Source of the DNA: Methanomicrobia archaeon
GTDB taxonomy: Archaea; Halobacteriota; Bog-38; Methanoflorentales; Methanoflorentaceae
NCBI GenBank assembly: GCA_015660915.1
Contig: JACTTZ010000006.1
Span: 40,823 to 104,822 of the forward strand
Direction: 5' to 3'
DNA: 64,000 nt
Part shown: positions 43,420-52,377 of the stretch, piece by piece
How positions within the stretch are numbered: the stretch's first letter is position 1
Layout: every line of letters begins with the position of its first letter
Notes under the pieces: generated by a model
What the model saw: the letters and a program-made list of their open reading frames with translations, nothing else
Database searches by the model: none
Told to the model about the DNA's origin: nothing
Made by a program: the position numbers and the translations under genes

Positions 43420-43944
43420 TTATTTGTTCATGACTTTTAGCGCTTTCAAGTAAACGTTCTTAACTCCATTGTTCTTCTCATTTTGAACTATTTCTTCAAT
43501 TTTTGACCCAAGTTCTTTTCTGATCGCAGGATTACCTTTTGCGATTTCTGTCAAGGCAAAGGCAGCACACCAGCGAACCACTGTGCTTTTGTCTTTGGTA
43601 TTCACTAAAAGTTTGGGAATTGCCTTTTCAACTTCAGTGGGGTATTTCTGTGCCAGGTTCCCTATTGTTTCAGGCACCCCCCACTTCACTCTCGGCGCCT
43701 TGTAGTTTATGTAGTCAACCAAATCGTCGATGTAAGGCGCCACTAGCTCAGGCGTATTCTTCGAAACATGTTTCATTACGTCTGCAGCCGTTCCTTTGTC
43801 AACGTCAGAACCTGACTTTAAAATCTCAATTAGTTGAGCGAACAGTTTTTTATCTTTTGCTATGCTTTCAGTTAAGAATGCAGCCTGTTCCTTCGGCTTA
43901 CCTTCCCAGTTTCTTATCTCATCTGTCACGTTCATATCATTCAC
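43420..43944 (-). CDS. HEAT-repeat protein
   Basis: A 174-residue all-helical protein with about four HEAT-like repeats, such as VDKGTAADVMKHVSKNTPELV, VKWGVPETIGNLAQKYP and VVRWCAAFALTEIAKGNP. HEAT arrays are protein-binding scaffolds; the partner is unknown. Located in the A+T-rich block between ferritin and the TfoX-like gene. Confidence 0.82.
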   Translation of the reverse strand: MNDMNVTDEIRNWEGKPKEQAAFLTESIAKDKKLFAQLIEILKSGSDVDKGTAADVMKHVSKNTPELVAPYIDDLVDYINYKAPRVKWGVPETIGNLAQKYPTEVEKAIPKLLVNTKDKSTVVRWCAAFALTEIAKGNPAIRKELGSKIEEIVQNEKNNGVKNVYLKALKVMNK

Positions 43945-44012
43945 TTATCCGAAAGACAAATCGTACCACGTTGCGTGTTTCTTAAAAAAAGCGTGCGTTT
44001 GTCTGCTTCTTT

Positions 44013-44360
44013 TTATGAAGATGTCTGTGACTGGTCATAACTAGTTTTTATAAGCGGAATTATTTTTTCCAAGTCCGTTGTGGCATCAACACATATTTGT
44101 GGCCATTTACTCATGGTTCGTTTTCCTGCTTGGAAGGGCTTAATCTCAAATTCTTTAGATAATTTAATTTTCTCTAGTTCACTCACTTTAGTGAGGACGA
44201 CGCCGTCTGTAACCAGAAATGCAAACAATTTTTCGTTATTTTTGTAACACGGGCAACCATACATCTTTTTCGTCGTTACATTTGGCCAATTCAGAATCTC
44301 TTCTTCTATTCTCAATCTGAGATTGTGCATTTTTTCTTCATTGTAATATTGCATATTCAC
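44013..44360 (-). CDS. TfoX N-terminal-like protein
   Basis: A 115-residue protein. TTKKMYGCPCYKNNEKLFAFLVTDGVVLTK (two segments) matches the TfoX N-terminal/YjbR-like fold, widespread in small proteins of unknown biochemical role. No TfoX C-terminal domain is fused; a separate Cdd1-like HhH protein occurs at 49.7 kb. A second ATG 10 codons in is an alternative start. Confidence 0.78.
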   Translation of the reverse strand: MNMQYYNEEKMHNLRLRIEEEILNWPNVTTKKMYGCPCYKNNEKLFAFLVTDGVVLTKVSELEKIKLSKEFEIKPFQAGKRTMSKWPQICVDATTDLEKIIPLIKTSYDQSQTSS

Positions 44361-44591
44361 ACGCCATGAGAGTTGAGTATGACTGTATTAGAAAGATAGA
44401 TGCAGTGTGCTTGACCCACGCATTTAGCTATGCGTTTGTAGTTCAGGTTCTGAGAACTTGACCGAGAGACCTAGCATTCTTGCAACGACTAACGTTTTGA
44501 AGTCTTCTGTTGTCAGTTTGGAGTCCGGTCAACAGAAGAACGGCTCTACACGTGCGAATAGCCTAATACAAGCGAACGTATTAGGATAATT

Positions 44592-45215
44592 ATGTGCAAG
44601 AGAGGTTACTTCGACGAGATTGCCCCACGATGGGACGATATGCGGCGGACCTATTTCTCGGAGAGGGTGCGGGATCGAGCGCTCTCTGAGGCACGGGTGC
44701 TGCCGAAAAAGCTAGCTGTTGACGTCGGGGTGGGAACCGGATTTATTACCGAAGGGCTCATCGGGCACGGCGTGGAGGTGCTCGCGATCGACGAGTCTCT
44801 CCCTATGCTGCGTGTACTCAGGCGCAAGGCGTTCGGTGCCGCGGGCCTCCACTGTTGCATTGGGAGCGCCGAACGCCTCCCCGTTCGTAACGGCGCCGTG
44901 GACTACGTTTTTGCAAACATGTGCCTCCACCACGTCGTGCACCCGGCAGCAGCGATAGCTGAGATGACGCGGATTCTCAAGAAAGGGGGCACGCTCATTA
45001 TCACCGACCTCGATGAGCACACGTTCGCGTTTCTCACAGAGGAGCGCACCGATCGATGGATGGGATTTAGGCGGAGGGATGTACGCACGTGGTTTGCCGA
45101 AGTAGGGCTGAAAGATATTATGGTGGGCGACACTGGAGAGCGAGCGAGCGTGCCATCGGACTCCACTGATAACTGCGCTGATATTGGCATATTTATAGCA
45201 CGGGGCAAGAAATGA
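44592..45215 (+). CDS. Class I SAM-dependent methyltransferase
   Basis: A 207-residue Rossmann-fold methyltransferase: FDEIAPRWDDM, motif I VDVGVGTGFITEGL, the acidic motif AIDESLPML, and motif IV AVDYVFANMCLHHV. The substrate is not evident; the overall look is that of UbiE/arsenite-type small-molecule methyltransferases, but no cysteine triad for arsenite is seen. Convergent with the ABC exporter genes. Confidence 0.87.
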   Translation: MCKRGYFDEIAPRWDDMRRTYFSERVRDRALSEARVLPKKLAVDVGVGTGFITEGLIGHGVEVLAIDESLPMLRVLRRKAFGAAGLHCCIGSAERLPVRNGAVDYVFANMCLHHVVHPAAAIAEMTRILKKGGTLIITDLDEHTFAFLTEERTDRWMGFRRRDVRTWFAEVGLKDIMVGDTGERASVPSDSTDNCADIGIFIARGKK

Positions 45216-45232
45216 GTTGCCAGTCGGTCCCA

Positions 45233-45994
45233 TCACAGGCCTTTCATCAGATTGCGCCGGAGAAACGTGCGAGCTAACAGCACAAAGACAACACTAGAGC
45301 CGATAAGGACGGCCCACCCGAGCAGGAGCGGGATCGCGGCGCTTCCCAGCAAACCGAGATCGAAACTATTAACGAGGTACGTGATCGGCGAACAGTACAC
45401 AGCCACCCGCGCAACCCCTTGGAGGCTCGCAATCGGCACAAATATGCCGCTGATAAAGATCAGAGGAAAGCGGACGAGGTTTGAGAGCAGCATAACATTA
45501 GAGGGGTTTGTGCTCGCCGGAGACGCGAGGAGCACGCCGAGAGCTGAGAAACAGAACGCGCCGAGCACCAGGCTTATAGCAATTATGAGAACTTCTGTGA
45601 AACTCACTGAGTAGCCGAACGCCGCCATTCCAGCGGCTAGGATGATGACGTTGATGATAATGCCGTATAGCATGCCTGCAACAACATCCCCGAGAATCAG
45701 AGTGTTCACGGTCACGGGAAAGGACAGTAGCCGTTCGTAAGTGCCTGCTCGCTTCTCCCACGGAGTGATCAAAGGGCCAACAGACGAAGCCACGAAGAAC
45801 ACAAACATTGCCGCAAGTCCAGGGAACAGCGTATGAAGGTCGGCGCTCCTGCCTAGGGAGAACGCGAGGAACATAAAGAGCGGAAAAAGGAAGCCGAACA
45901 TGAGCACCGGCGGTTTCGTGTAGTAAATCCGCATATCCTTTTCCGCTATAAGCGCTATGCTGCGAAGGTAGATGAGAAGTGTATTACGGGGCAT
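45233..45994 (-). CDS. ABC-2 type transporter permease
   Basis: A 253-residue membrane protein with six hydrophobic helices, ABC-2 family (like NodJ or DrrB exporters). The segment PLITPWEKRAGTYERLLSFPVT between helices is the typical cytoplasmic loop. Overlaps its ATPase gene by 11 bp. Partner ATPase: next gene. Substrate unknown. Confidence 0.9.
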   Translation of the reverse strand: MPRNTLLIYLRSIALIAEKDMRIYYTKPPVLMFGFLFPLFMFLAFSLGRSADLHTLFPGLAAMFVFFVASSVGPLITPWEKRAGTYERLLSFPVTVNTLILGDVVAGMLYGIIINVIILAAGMAAFGYSVSFTEVLIIAISLVLGAFCFSALGVLLASPASTNPSNVMLLSNLVRFPLIFISGIFVPIASLQGVARVAVYCSPITYLVNSFDLGLLGSAAIPLLLGWAVLIGSSVVFVLLARTFLRRNLMKGL

Positions 45995-46931
45995 GCGCTT
46001 TGCCCTCCGTCACGGTAACGAAGACGTCTTCCAGGCTGGCGCCTTCGATGCTGAACGCAGTGAAAGAAAGCTTCCGCCTCTCGGCGAAAGCGAAAACACA
46101 CTTAGCCAGCGCATCAGGATCATCAGTGTAAAAGCGCCACTTGTCGCCTGCCTGTTCCGTTCGATTCACTAAGCCGCTGCGTTCGATCTCTCCTATATCT
46201 GTGGGTGTATCAAACGCGACTTCAACGGATTGAGTCTCTTTGAACGCCTGCTTCAGGCGCTCAGGGGTATCAATAGCAGTAAGTGCCCCGCGGTTGATAA
46301 TGCCAACCCGATCGCACAGAGTATTTGCCTCCTCGATGTTGTGGGTCGTCAAGAACACCGTTGTTCCCGCGTCGTTCATTTCCCGGATAATGGCGCGAAT
46401 AAGGCGCTGGCTGTGCACGTCGAGTCCCGAGGTGGGTTCATCGAGAAAGAGCACCTTTGGGATGTGCACAAGCGCACTTGCGATGAGTACGCGCTGTTTC
46501 ATGCCTTTCGAGAACCCCTCGACGCGATCGTCCTTTCTGTCGGACAGTTCAAACTGCTGTAAGAGTAGATCCGAGCGTTCTTCAACGGCTTTCCGGTGCA
46601 TACCGTAGAATCGACCGGCGAGGACGACGTTCTGTTTGGCTGTCAACTCGATGTACACATTACTCGTCTCGGGAATGATGCCCATTTGCATCTTTGCAGC
46701 GATTGGGTGCTTTTGCATGTCAATACCGCCGATAGAGACTTCCCCGGCATCTGGCGTGAGTATGCCTGTGAGCATTCTGATGGTCGTCGTCTTTCCGGCA
46801 CCGTTTGGGCCGAGAAACCCGAACAGTTCACCTTCGGGAACGCTGAACGAGATGTCGTCTACAGCAGTGATAGCGCCGAATCGCTTTGTTAACCCGTTAA
46901 TTGCGATAATTTCGTCACGTTCTTGTTCCAT
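45984..46931 (-). CDS. ABC transporter ATP-binding protein
   Basis: A 315-residue ATPase of an ABC-2 exporter. Walker A GPNGAGKTT, signature FSKGMKQRV, Walker B VLFLDEPTSGLD and the switch histidine in LTTHNIEEA are all intact. The C-terminal extension is the domain seen in multidrug or lipid exporters. The chosen ATG lies downstream of the shared promoter and after a GTGAG; upstream ATGs fall within the operator. Likely controlled by the divergent PadR gene. Confidence 0.94.
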   Translation of the reverse strand: MEQERDEIIAINGLTKRFGAITAVDDISFSVPEGELFGFLGPNGAGKTTTIRMLTGILTPDAGEVSIGGIDMQKHPIAAKMQMGIIPETSNVYIELTAKQNVVLAGRFYGMHRKAVEERSDLLLQQFELSDRKDDRVEGFSKGMKQRVLIASALVHIPKVLFLDEPTSGLDVHSQRLIRAIIREMNDAGTTVFLTTHNIEEANTLCDRVGIINRGALTAIDTPERLKQAFKETQSVEVAFDTPTDIGEIERSGLVNRTEQAGDKWRFYTDDPDALAKCVFAFAERRKLSFTAFSIEGASLEDVFVTVTEGKAHAP

Positions 46932-46969
46932 TTCTCGCTCACTAAGTCCGGTGTTTTCAACAAATCTGG

Positions 46970-47010
46970 GAATGTTTATATAACATTGATATATATAACA
47001 ATGTTGCATA
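46970..47010. promoter_or_regulatory. PadR operator and divergent promoter
   Basis: The inverted repeat AACATTG (46982-46988) and CAATGTT (46999-47005) encloses an A+T-only TATA-like centre. It lies between the divergent PadR gene and exporter genes, the usual arrangement for PadR autoregulation. Confidence 0.65.
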
Positions 47011-47028
47011 CAAGCGTTTACGAGTACC

Positions 47029-47394
47029 ATGTGCAATCAAAACAGCTGCGAATGTTGGCAATATCCAGAACGGAGTTGGATACAGTTCCTCATCCTCCGC
47101 GTCCTCTATGAAACACCCACGTACGGGTATCAGCTCCTCAGCGAGATCGACGAACGAAGCTGTGGTTGTCACAAGCTCGAGCCGGGAAGCATCTATACGG
47201 TGTTGCGACGGATGGAGGAGAAGGGGTTGCTGGCATCGACGTGGGAGAAGGGAGATGCTGGCCCGGATAGGAGAGTGTATACCGTGACCGAGAAGGGCGC
47301 TGGTTTCCTGAAGGCGGGGCTGAGCACGATGGTACGGAGAAAACAACTCTTTGACGATTTAATAGGCTTCTACGAACGGCGTTTTAAGCCATAG
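47029..47394 (+). CDS. PadR family transcriptional regulator
   Basis: A 121-residue winged-helix repressor: FLILRVLYETPTYGYQLLSEI and LEPGSIYTVLRRMEEKGLL are the PadR DNA-binding signature. Unusually, the N-terminus has cysteines (CNQNSCECW) and there is a CGC in the loop, which could sense metal or redox state. Divergent from the ABC exporter and followed by the metal-binding DUF5320 gene, so all may respond to one signal. Confidence 0.92.
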   Translation: MCNQNSCECWQYPERSWIQFLILRVLYETPTYGYQLLSEIDERSCGCHKLEPGSIYTVLRRMEEKGLLASTWEKGDAGPDRRVYTVTEKGAGFLKAGLSTMVRRKQLFDDLIGFYERRFKP

Positions 47395-47415
47395 TGCAAA
47401 GGAGGTGAACAATAC

Positions 47416-47658
47416 ATGTGCGGACAAGATAGTTATTCATATGAGGGGTGCGGGTGCGGCAGCAGCTGTGGCTGCGGGTGCGGCACGCATCACCATCATG
47501 GGCACCACGGACACTCGATGGGGATGGGAATGAGCATGGAACCCCCGGTGCCGTTGATGGACGTTGATGAAGAAATCAAAATGCTTGAAGAGTATAGAGA
47601 CGCGCTCAATACCCATCTCGCAAAGGTCAACAAGCGACTTGAAGGGCTAAAGCGCTGA
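47416..47658 (+). CDS. DUF5320-like Cys/His/Gly-rich protein
   Basis: An 80-residue protein. The N-terminal half is packed with potential metal ligands (CGCGSSCGCGCGTHHHHGHHGH), partly low-complexity. The C-terminal half is a helix, DEEIKMLEEYRDALNTHLAKV, typical of DUF5320. AAAGGAGG precedes the ATG. It follows the PadR gene by 21 bp in the same operon. Metal storage or chaperoning is inferred. Confidence 0.82.
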   Translation: MCGQDSYSYEGCGCGSSCGCGCGTHHHHGHHGHSMGMGMSMEPPVPLMDVDEEIKMLEEYRDALNTHLAKVNKRLEGLKR

Positions 47659-47896
47659 CTCAACCCCAACGCAGCAAAAATGTAGGTAAAACCGCCAAAC
47701 GTAGATCAAGCGCTAAACCCAGTCTTCACACAAACTGAAACCGGCGGTCCTCCGGCTCTGGTCTAGAAGAGAGAAGAGTATGGGGGGCACCCGTTAAAGC
47801 CCCGCCCCGCAATCGCCGGCCAAGCTTCACGGTCCAAGAGTTCGATCGAGTTACCATCAGGGGGCGGCATCGAATTCTCTTTTTTCTTCCCACTTG
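47659..47896. other. Intergenic stretch
   Basis: 238 bp; nothing recognised. Confidence 0.35.
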
Positions 47897-49222
47897 CTAC
47901 CCGCGACTCTTCTTCCAAATCGGGTGGGCCTCGGTGTTAAAGACGGCCTTGTCGAAGTCGAAGGCCTGGGGCGGGGCGAATAGCAGATAGAAGTATTTCA
48001 TGACCTCAGCCAGAAAGTAACTCTCCATAGCGTCAGTCTTGACGCCCGTGCGGACATCGGCGAGGGCGGCGAAGCCGGCGTCGGTCTTGCACCGCTCGAC
48101 CAAGCTGTTGAAAAAGGTCGCGCCCATCCGCCGATACTTCTCGTCGCTGGTGTAATGGTAAAGGTAGTAGGCCGACTCGATGACCTCTGGCCGGAGCTGG
48201 TAGGAGCCTAAGACCACCTTCATAGCTTTGTAGTCGAGCTGTTCGGGCGCGGTGCCATAAAGTCTCCACATCTTATAGCACGAGTCTTCGAGGCGGGCCG
48301 CGCGGTCGAGGTCTCCGCCCAGGGCGAGGACGGCGGGGAAGAAGGCGTAGAGCGCACCGAAGACCGTGGCCCGTCGCTTGCCGGTTTTCATGTTGACGTG
48401 GCCATACCAGAGCCCGCCGCTGGCCTCGTCGGCCACGTGGGCGTTGACCGCCGCGATCGTATCGTGCCACATCGCCCAAAGCTCGGGGTCGTCGAACAGG
48501 ATCGCGCCCTTTAAAAGATACTCATAGTAGCTGTCGATCCGGCCGCCGACGTGGCTGTCTTTGACCAGCCACCCGCCGGTCTCGACGTCGATCATAGTTC
48601 CGACCAGGCCGATCCGCGAGCGGCGACGATAAAGCGAGACCATCGCCCGTTTGGCGGCGTTGAAATACTTAGGGTCGCCGGTAAGACGGGAGAGGGTCCC
48701 GTACTCGAGGATATTGGTGCCGATCTCGGCGGGGTTGGTGAAGCGGCAGCGGGTCCTGTGAGTTTTGAGGTTGACGAAGCGATAAGGCATGCCGGTGTTG
48801 GAGTCGAAGACGGGGAGCATGCGGTCGGCGAGGTCGATGGCGAGCTCGAGGAAGCGGGTGTCGCCGTCGAGTTGCTGGGCGGCGATCAGGCCACCCAAGA
48901 TGCGGATGGCTGTCTCGAAGTGCTGAACCTCCATGTCGAGGTCGAAGTCGAGCCGAGATAGGATCAAGTCCTTGGCCTCGGCCGCTTCGGCGGTCAGGCC
49001 CATCAGGATTATGGTGTCGAAGGCGTCGATGGGGGTTATGAGCAAGGGGGCCTGGTTCCAGTCGGAGTAGGTCTTGGACAGCGGCTTGAGCGCGTCGTGG
49101 CCCCAGGCGTATTGTTTGTAGCCGTTCCAGGCGTGGAGGAACTCGGCGCGGACGCGGTCGGGGGAGACGGTGGCGGCGCTCGCGGAGGGGTCGTCGAAAT
49201 GGGAGATGGGTGGGGCGGACAT
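47897..49222 (-). CDS. Glycoside hydrolase family 47 alpha-mannosidase
   Basis: A 441-residue inverting alpha-1,2-mannosidase fold. Family marks: HAWNGYKQYAWGHDALKPLS, IDAFDTIILMGL, the acid in FETAIRILGGL (Glu103), RPEVIESAYYLYHYT, ESYFLAEVMKYFYLLF, and the calcium-site VFNTEAHP near the C-terminus. No signal peptide or membrane anchor. GH47 is best known from the eukaryotic ER and Golgi; prokaryotic members are few. The gene is much richer in G+C than its neighbours and stands alone, suggesting acquisition by transfer. Confidence 0.93.
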   Translation of the reverse strand: MSAPPISHFDDPSASAATVSPDRVRAEFLHAWNGYKQYAWGHDALKPLSKTYSDWNQAPLLITPIDAFDTIILMGLTAEAAEAKDLILSRLDFDLDMEVQHFETAIRILGGLIAAQQLDGDTRFLELAIDLADRMLPVFDSNTGMPYRFVNLKTHRTRCRFTNPAEIGTNILEYGTLSRLTGDPKYFNAAKRAMVSLYRRRSRIGLVGTMIDVETGGWLVKDSHVGGRIDSYYEYLLKGAILFDDPELWAMWHDTIAAVNAHVADEASGGLWYGHVNMKTGKRRATVFGALYAFFPAVLALGGDLDRAARLEDSCYKMWRLYGTAPEQLDYKAMKVVLGSYQLRPEVIESAYYLYHYTSDEKYRRMGATFFNSLVERCKTDAGFAALADVRTGVKTDAMESYFLAEVMKYFYLLFAPPQAFDFDKAVFNTEAHPIWKKSRG

Positions 49223-49674
49223 CAGCGTATCCTGTATAGCTTATCAAAATCGGAGCAGTTTAGTCGGGGGTTAGATGCAAATCAACCCTATAAGAGATAT
49301 ATATACAATAAACCACGTGGCGACTAGTCCGATTGCTACGGCTAAAACCACAAGGTCTTGCGTGCCAGAGAATTTGCTCAAGTTGTTTCGTTCCATACTC
49401 AAACGCCTTTTAAGGTCGAGAAATCAACTAGATATAAGAGAGTGTCAACGTAGTTTACTGTTGTGCTCTCTCTAAACCGACTAAGCAACACATCTTAATA
49501 AGCTCTCTTGCTAGCTCAATCCAAAAAACATGCTACCCTAGAACGCTCGAGGTCAGTATTGGTCACCATGCGTAGGCTTGCGTGCTAGCTAGCGGGGTAT
49601 TCTAGAGATCCCTGAATAAGATAGGGCTGCGCGCTCGAAACGACTGGCGTCAGTTTGAGAGCCTATTCTCAAAA
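49223..49674. other. Intergenic stretch
   Basis: About 450 bp, A+T-rich compared with the mannosidase gene; no gene, RNA or repeat recognised. Confidence 0.4.
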
Positions 49675-49950
49675 ATGAAAGAAAGATATCTCCCTCAATC
49701 CTTGACTGACATTCCCGGTGTAGGCAAATCCATTGCCGCTGATTTAAGAAATATTGGAATTCACAGGATTGATGATTTGAAGGGCGTGGACCCAGAGCGG
49801 CTCTATGAACTTTCCAACGAATATGCCGGGAAGATTCAGGACCGTTGCCTGCTCTATGTTTTCCGCTGTGCAGTTTACTTTGCAGAAACGCGGGAACAAA
49901 TTCAGGACCCTGAAAAACTCAATTGGTGGTATTGGAAGGATAGAAAGTGA
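49675..49950 (+). CDS. Cdd1-like helix-hairpin-helix protein
   Basis: A 91-residue protein. LPQSLTDIPGVGKSIAADLRNIGI is a helix-hairpin-helix, and the C-terminal segment with LYVFRCAVYFAE and NWWYWKDR matches the Cdd1 (pathogenicity locus) family related to the TfoX C-terminal domain. It likely binds DNA non-specifically. Convergent with the flippase gene. Confidence 0.85.
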   Translation: MKERYLPQSLTDIPGVGKSIAADLRNIGIHRIDDLKGVDPERLYELSNEYAGKIQDRCLLYVFRCAVYFAETREQIQDPEKLNWWYWKDRK

Positions 49951-49978
49951 ACAGGCATAAGGTAATAGGGTCAAATTA

Positions 49979-51253
49979 TTACAAACTGTGCGACCGCTTG
50001 AGGAAGTAAAGAGCAATAGGAATGCCGAGAACTGCCCCAAGACTTTGCGCTATCGTCGTGGAATACGCAGCGCCTAAGGCGCCTATAGTTGGGATGAGGA
50101 TCCAATTCAAGCCAATATTTGCCCCAGTCATATAAGTCGCGTTTAGCACGTGCACCTTTTGATTGTCAGTTGCATCCAACAGCAAAGACGTGGGGATGGT
50201 CAGCAGATTGATGGCAAATCCTATAATAAGGACGTTGATGAAAACGATAGAATCAGCGAATTTGGGACCGAAGGCGAAAATCATAACTTGGCCTCCGAAC
50301 GCATACGTTACTCCGACTGCGGCGAGCCCTGCTACGGCAAAGTAGCCTAAGTACTTAGAAAATTCTTTTTTGGAAATCCTTCTCTCATGCACTGCTCTAC
50401 AGATTATGGGAAAAAATGCACTTGTCAGTGCAATGACGGCCATATTGCCAATGCCTATGTAGTTTATTGCAGGCGTGTAAAGCCCGACCTGCGTCATGTT
50501 CGACAAAAGGGAGATCATTATGGTGCCTATTTGTTGCCATATGAGCCCAAGCATTCCCGCGAGTCCGAACCACACGGCCGGCGTCAGTATTGCACGGTCG
50601 AATATCGGTTTAAAGTTCAGCTTGAAGGAGTGAATTCGCCGGCTAATTATTAAATTCAGCATCAGGCTGACAAAAGCGGCGACAATGATCGCAAGTATGA
50701 CACCAGGGACGGCAAGGCCCACGATCAGAAAGATAAACGCCAAAGTGGCGAACGTAATTCGCTCGGCAATCTGAATGATTGAGATATACTGCATGTCCTG
50801 GTAAATGCAGAATACCGCTCCGAACAAGCTCCCGATGCCACCCATTACGAGCGTGACCGACATTAAGACGATCAGCGCTTTGACCTCGGGTGAATACGGC
50901 GTGAAAAGAGCGAATACGATTACGGCAAACATCGTCGCAACGGACATGAGGAACTTGAGGCCCATCGAGCTAAAAATGAGCTTATGTGTATCTTCGGGCT
51001 GTTTAGCCCCTTCACGAATTATGACCGTGTTGATTCCAAAATCAGTAAAAATGCCAAATAATGTGACGAACGAGATCACCGTGATATAGGAGCCAAACTC
51101 TGAGATCGGGAGTATGCGAGCGATATAGATGGTGATAACAAACGAAATTACGGCCGAGATCGCATTTCCACTAAACAGAAACCCCGTATTCGTAAGACCA
51201 CGTGCAAGTGATCCAAGTTTTCGCTTGCCTGGGTCGCACTTGGTTTGTGTCAT
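49979..51253 (-). CDS. Flippase (polysaccharide biosynthesis protein, Wzx-like)
   Basis: A 424-residue membrane protein with about 12 hydrophobic helices. Its start, LARGLTNTGFLFSGNAISAVI, and FGSYITVISFVTLFGIFTDFGI match archaeal oligosaccharide flippases (COG2244), which move lipid-linked glycans across the membrane. No glycosyltransferase genes are adjacent. The start codon overlaps the stop of a small upstream frame as ATGA. Confidence 0.9.
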   Translation of the reverse strand: MTQTKCDPGKRKLGSLARGLTNTGFLFSGNAISAVISFVITIYIARILPISEFGSYITVISFVTLFGIFTDFGINTVIIREGAKQPEDTHKLIFSSMGLKFLMSVATMFAVIVFALFTPYSPEVKALIVLMSVTLVMGGIGSLFGAVFCIYQDMQYISIIQIAERITFATLAFIFLIVGLAVPGVILAIIVAAFVSLMLNLIISRRIHSFKLNFKPIFDRAILTPAVWFGLAGMLGLIWQQIGTIMISLLSNMTQVGLYTPAINYIGIGNMAVIALTSAFFPIICRAVHERRISKKEFSKYLGYFAVAGLAAVGVTYAFGGQVMIFAFGPKFADSIVFINVLIIGFAINLLTIPTSLLLDATDNQKVHVLNATYMTGANIGLNWILIPTIGALGAAYSTTIAQSLGAVLGIPIALYFLKRSHSL

Positions 51254-51525
51254 CTGATCGTGCTCACGTCCTGTGGCGGATTAAAAAAAAAGTAAGCAAA
51301 AATAGGTAGGCTCGGCCGGCTTAAATTAGCTGACGTCTGTAATAATTCCATAAATCCCTCAAGTCGGTCGACTACGGCGCTCCCTATGAACCCGTTGATA
51401 ACTTTAGCCCTGCCTTGGATACTCTTCTTACGCTCTAGCTCTTCATTGTCGAGAAGTTGTATTGAGTACAGGTTATCGATTTTTCCTTGAGTACTAATGT
51501 TCCAAACGCTTATCTCCAGAACCAC
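51250..51525 (-). CDS. Hypothetical small protein upstream of the flippase
   Basis: A 91-residue frame, not recognised. Its stop codon overlaps the flippase start (ATGA), the arrangement typical of coupled genes, which argues for translation. The C-terminal PIFAYFFFNPPQDV is hydrophobic. No ribosome binding site is obvious. Confidence 0.35.
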   Translation of the reverse strand: MVLEISVWNISTQGKIDNLYSIQLLDNEELERKKSIQGRAKVINGFIGSAVVDRLEGFMELLQTSANLSRPSLPIFAYFFFNPPQDVSTIR

Positions 51526-51656
51526 TCGTTAATTAGGCTTTCCTTTTTTGCCAACACGCTACTCTCACTTCAATCGTCTCACGATACATAGCCTGTGCCA
51601 ATGCCCGTGATGCCAAGGTTTACTACGCACGACAGGCATGAGGCTCTCTGCTAGTT

Positions 51657-52315
51657 ATGAAGCTTTTCAAAAGGGACTCCCCGTCGAGACGCATCTACAA
51701 GTACGTCGACGATTTCCAGCGGTCGGTGCAGAACGGCAACTACCGGGCTGCAAGGGACGCGTAGAAAAAGCGCTCAAAGTCGATCCGCTCAACGAAAGGT
51801 TGCTCGAAATGAAGCACACGATATTGGAGCTCGTCCAAGCGCAAGAGTCGCGCGACAGACCCGCCTTGAGCGATGTCACGCCTATGTTCACGCTGGACGA
51901 GGGACCACGTGTGCTGCCTCTAGCTAGCGAAAGTGAAGGTGTTGAAGGGACCCTCCGATCGTACGGCGCGGCATTGATAGCAGGAGATGCAGATGCGGCG
52001 GCGTCGATGTGGGACAAATCAAGCGCGGATCTCACGTGTGTCTCAGCAGATTATGGCGCCATCCGCAAAGGCTATTACGAGATCCGAGACGCTCTTAGAT
52101 CTGCCGCATCTAACTACAGCTATATGACGTATGCGTTGATAGGGCACAGTGCAGATGATCCCAATCTCGCGTATGCTTTTTATGAGGTTCGCGTCGCACG
52201 ATTGTGGGATGCTTATGCTAACGTTCCTGGATGTAAACGTGTAACCCTTGTGCTCCGCAAGAAGGGAAGCACGTGGAAGATTGTCCACGGGCACGAATCT
52301 TCCTTTACTTGTTAG
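51657..52315 (+). pseudogene. TPR-like/NTF2-like protein with a frameshift
   Basis: From the ATG the frame reads KLFKRDSPSRRIYKYVDDF and NGNYRAARDA, then hits TAG. The other frame, entered by restoring one G near 51760, continues VEKALKVDPLNERLLEMKH, completing a TPR-like helix pair, and then a C-terminal NTF2-like domain (YGAALIAGDADAAASMWD through VTLVLRKKGSTWKIVHGH). So the gene is one protein of about 219 residues broken by a 1-nt loss, or a sequencing error. SnoaL_3-type domains bind small ligands. Confidence 0.7.
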
Positions 52316-52377
52316 ACAAAAAAGCGCGCCTTAGCGTAAGTCAACCTTTGTGCCGGTCTTCGAAAAGCAGATGCCCC

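Noticed and set aside
48551..49247. Long open frames on both strands over the mannosidase gene
   Set aside because: High G+C content leaves few stop codons; the frames are Arg/Pro/His-rich or Gly/Val-rich with no family, while the GH47 frame has all its motifs.
51755..51770. Pyrrolysine readthrough of TAG in the NTF2-like gene
   Set aside because: The frame after TAG is not protein-like and soon stops; the alternative frame continues a TPR and a complete NTF2 domain.
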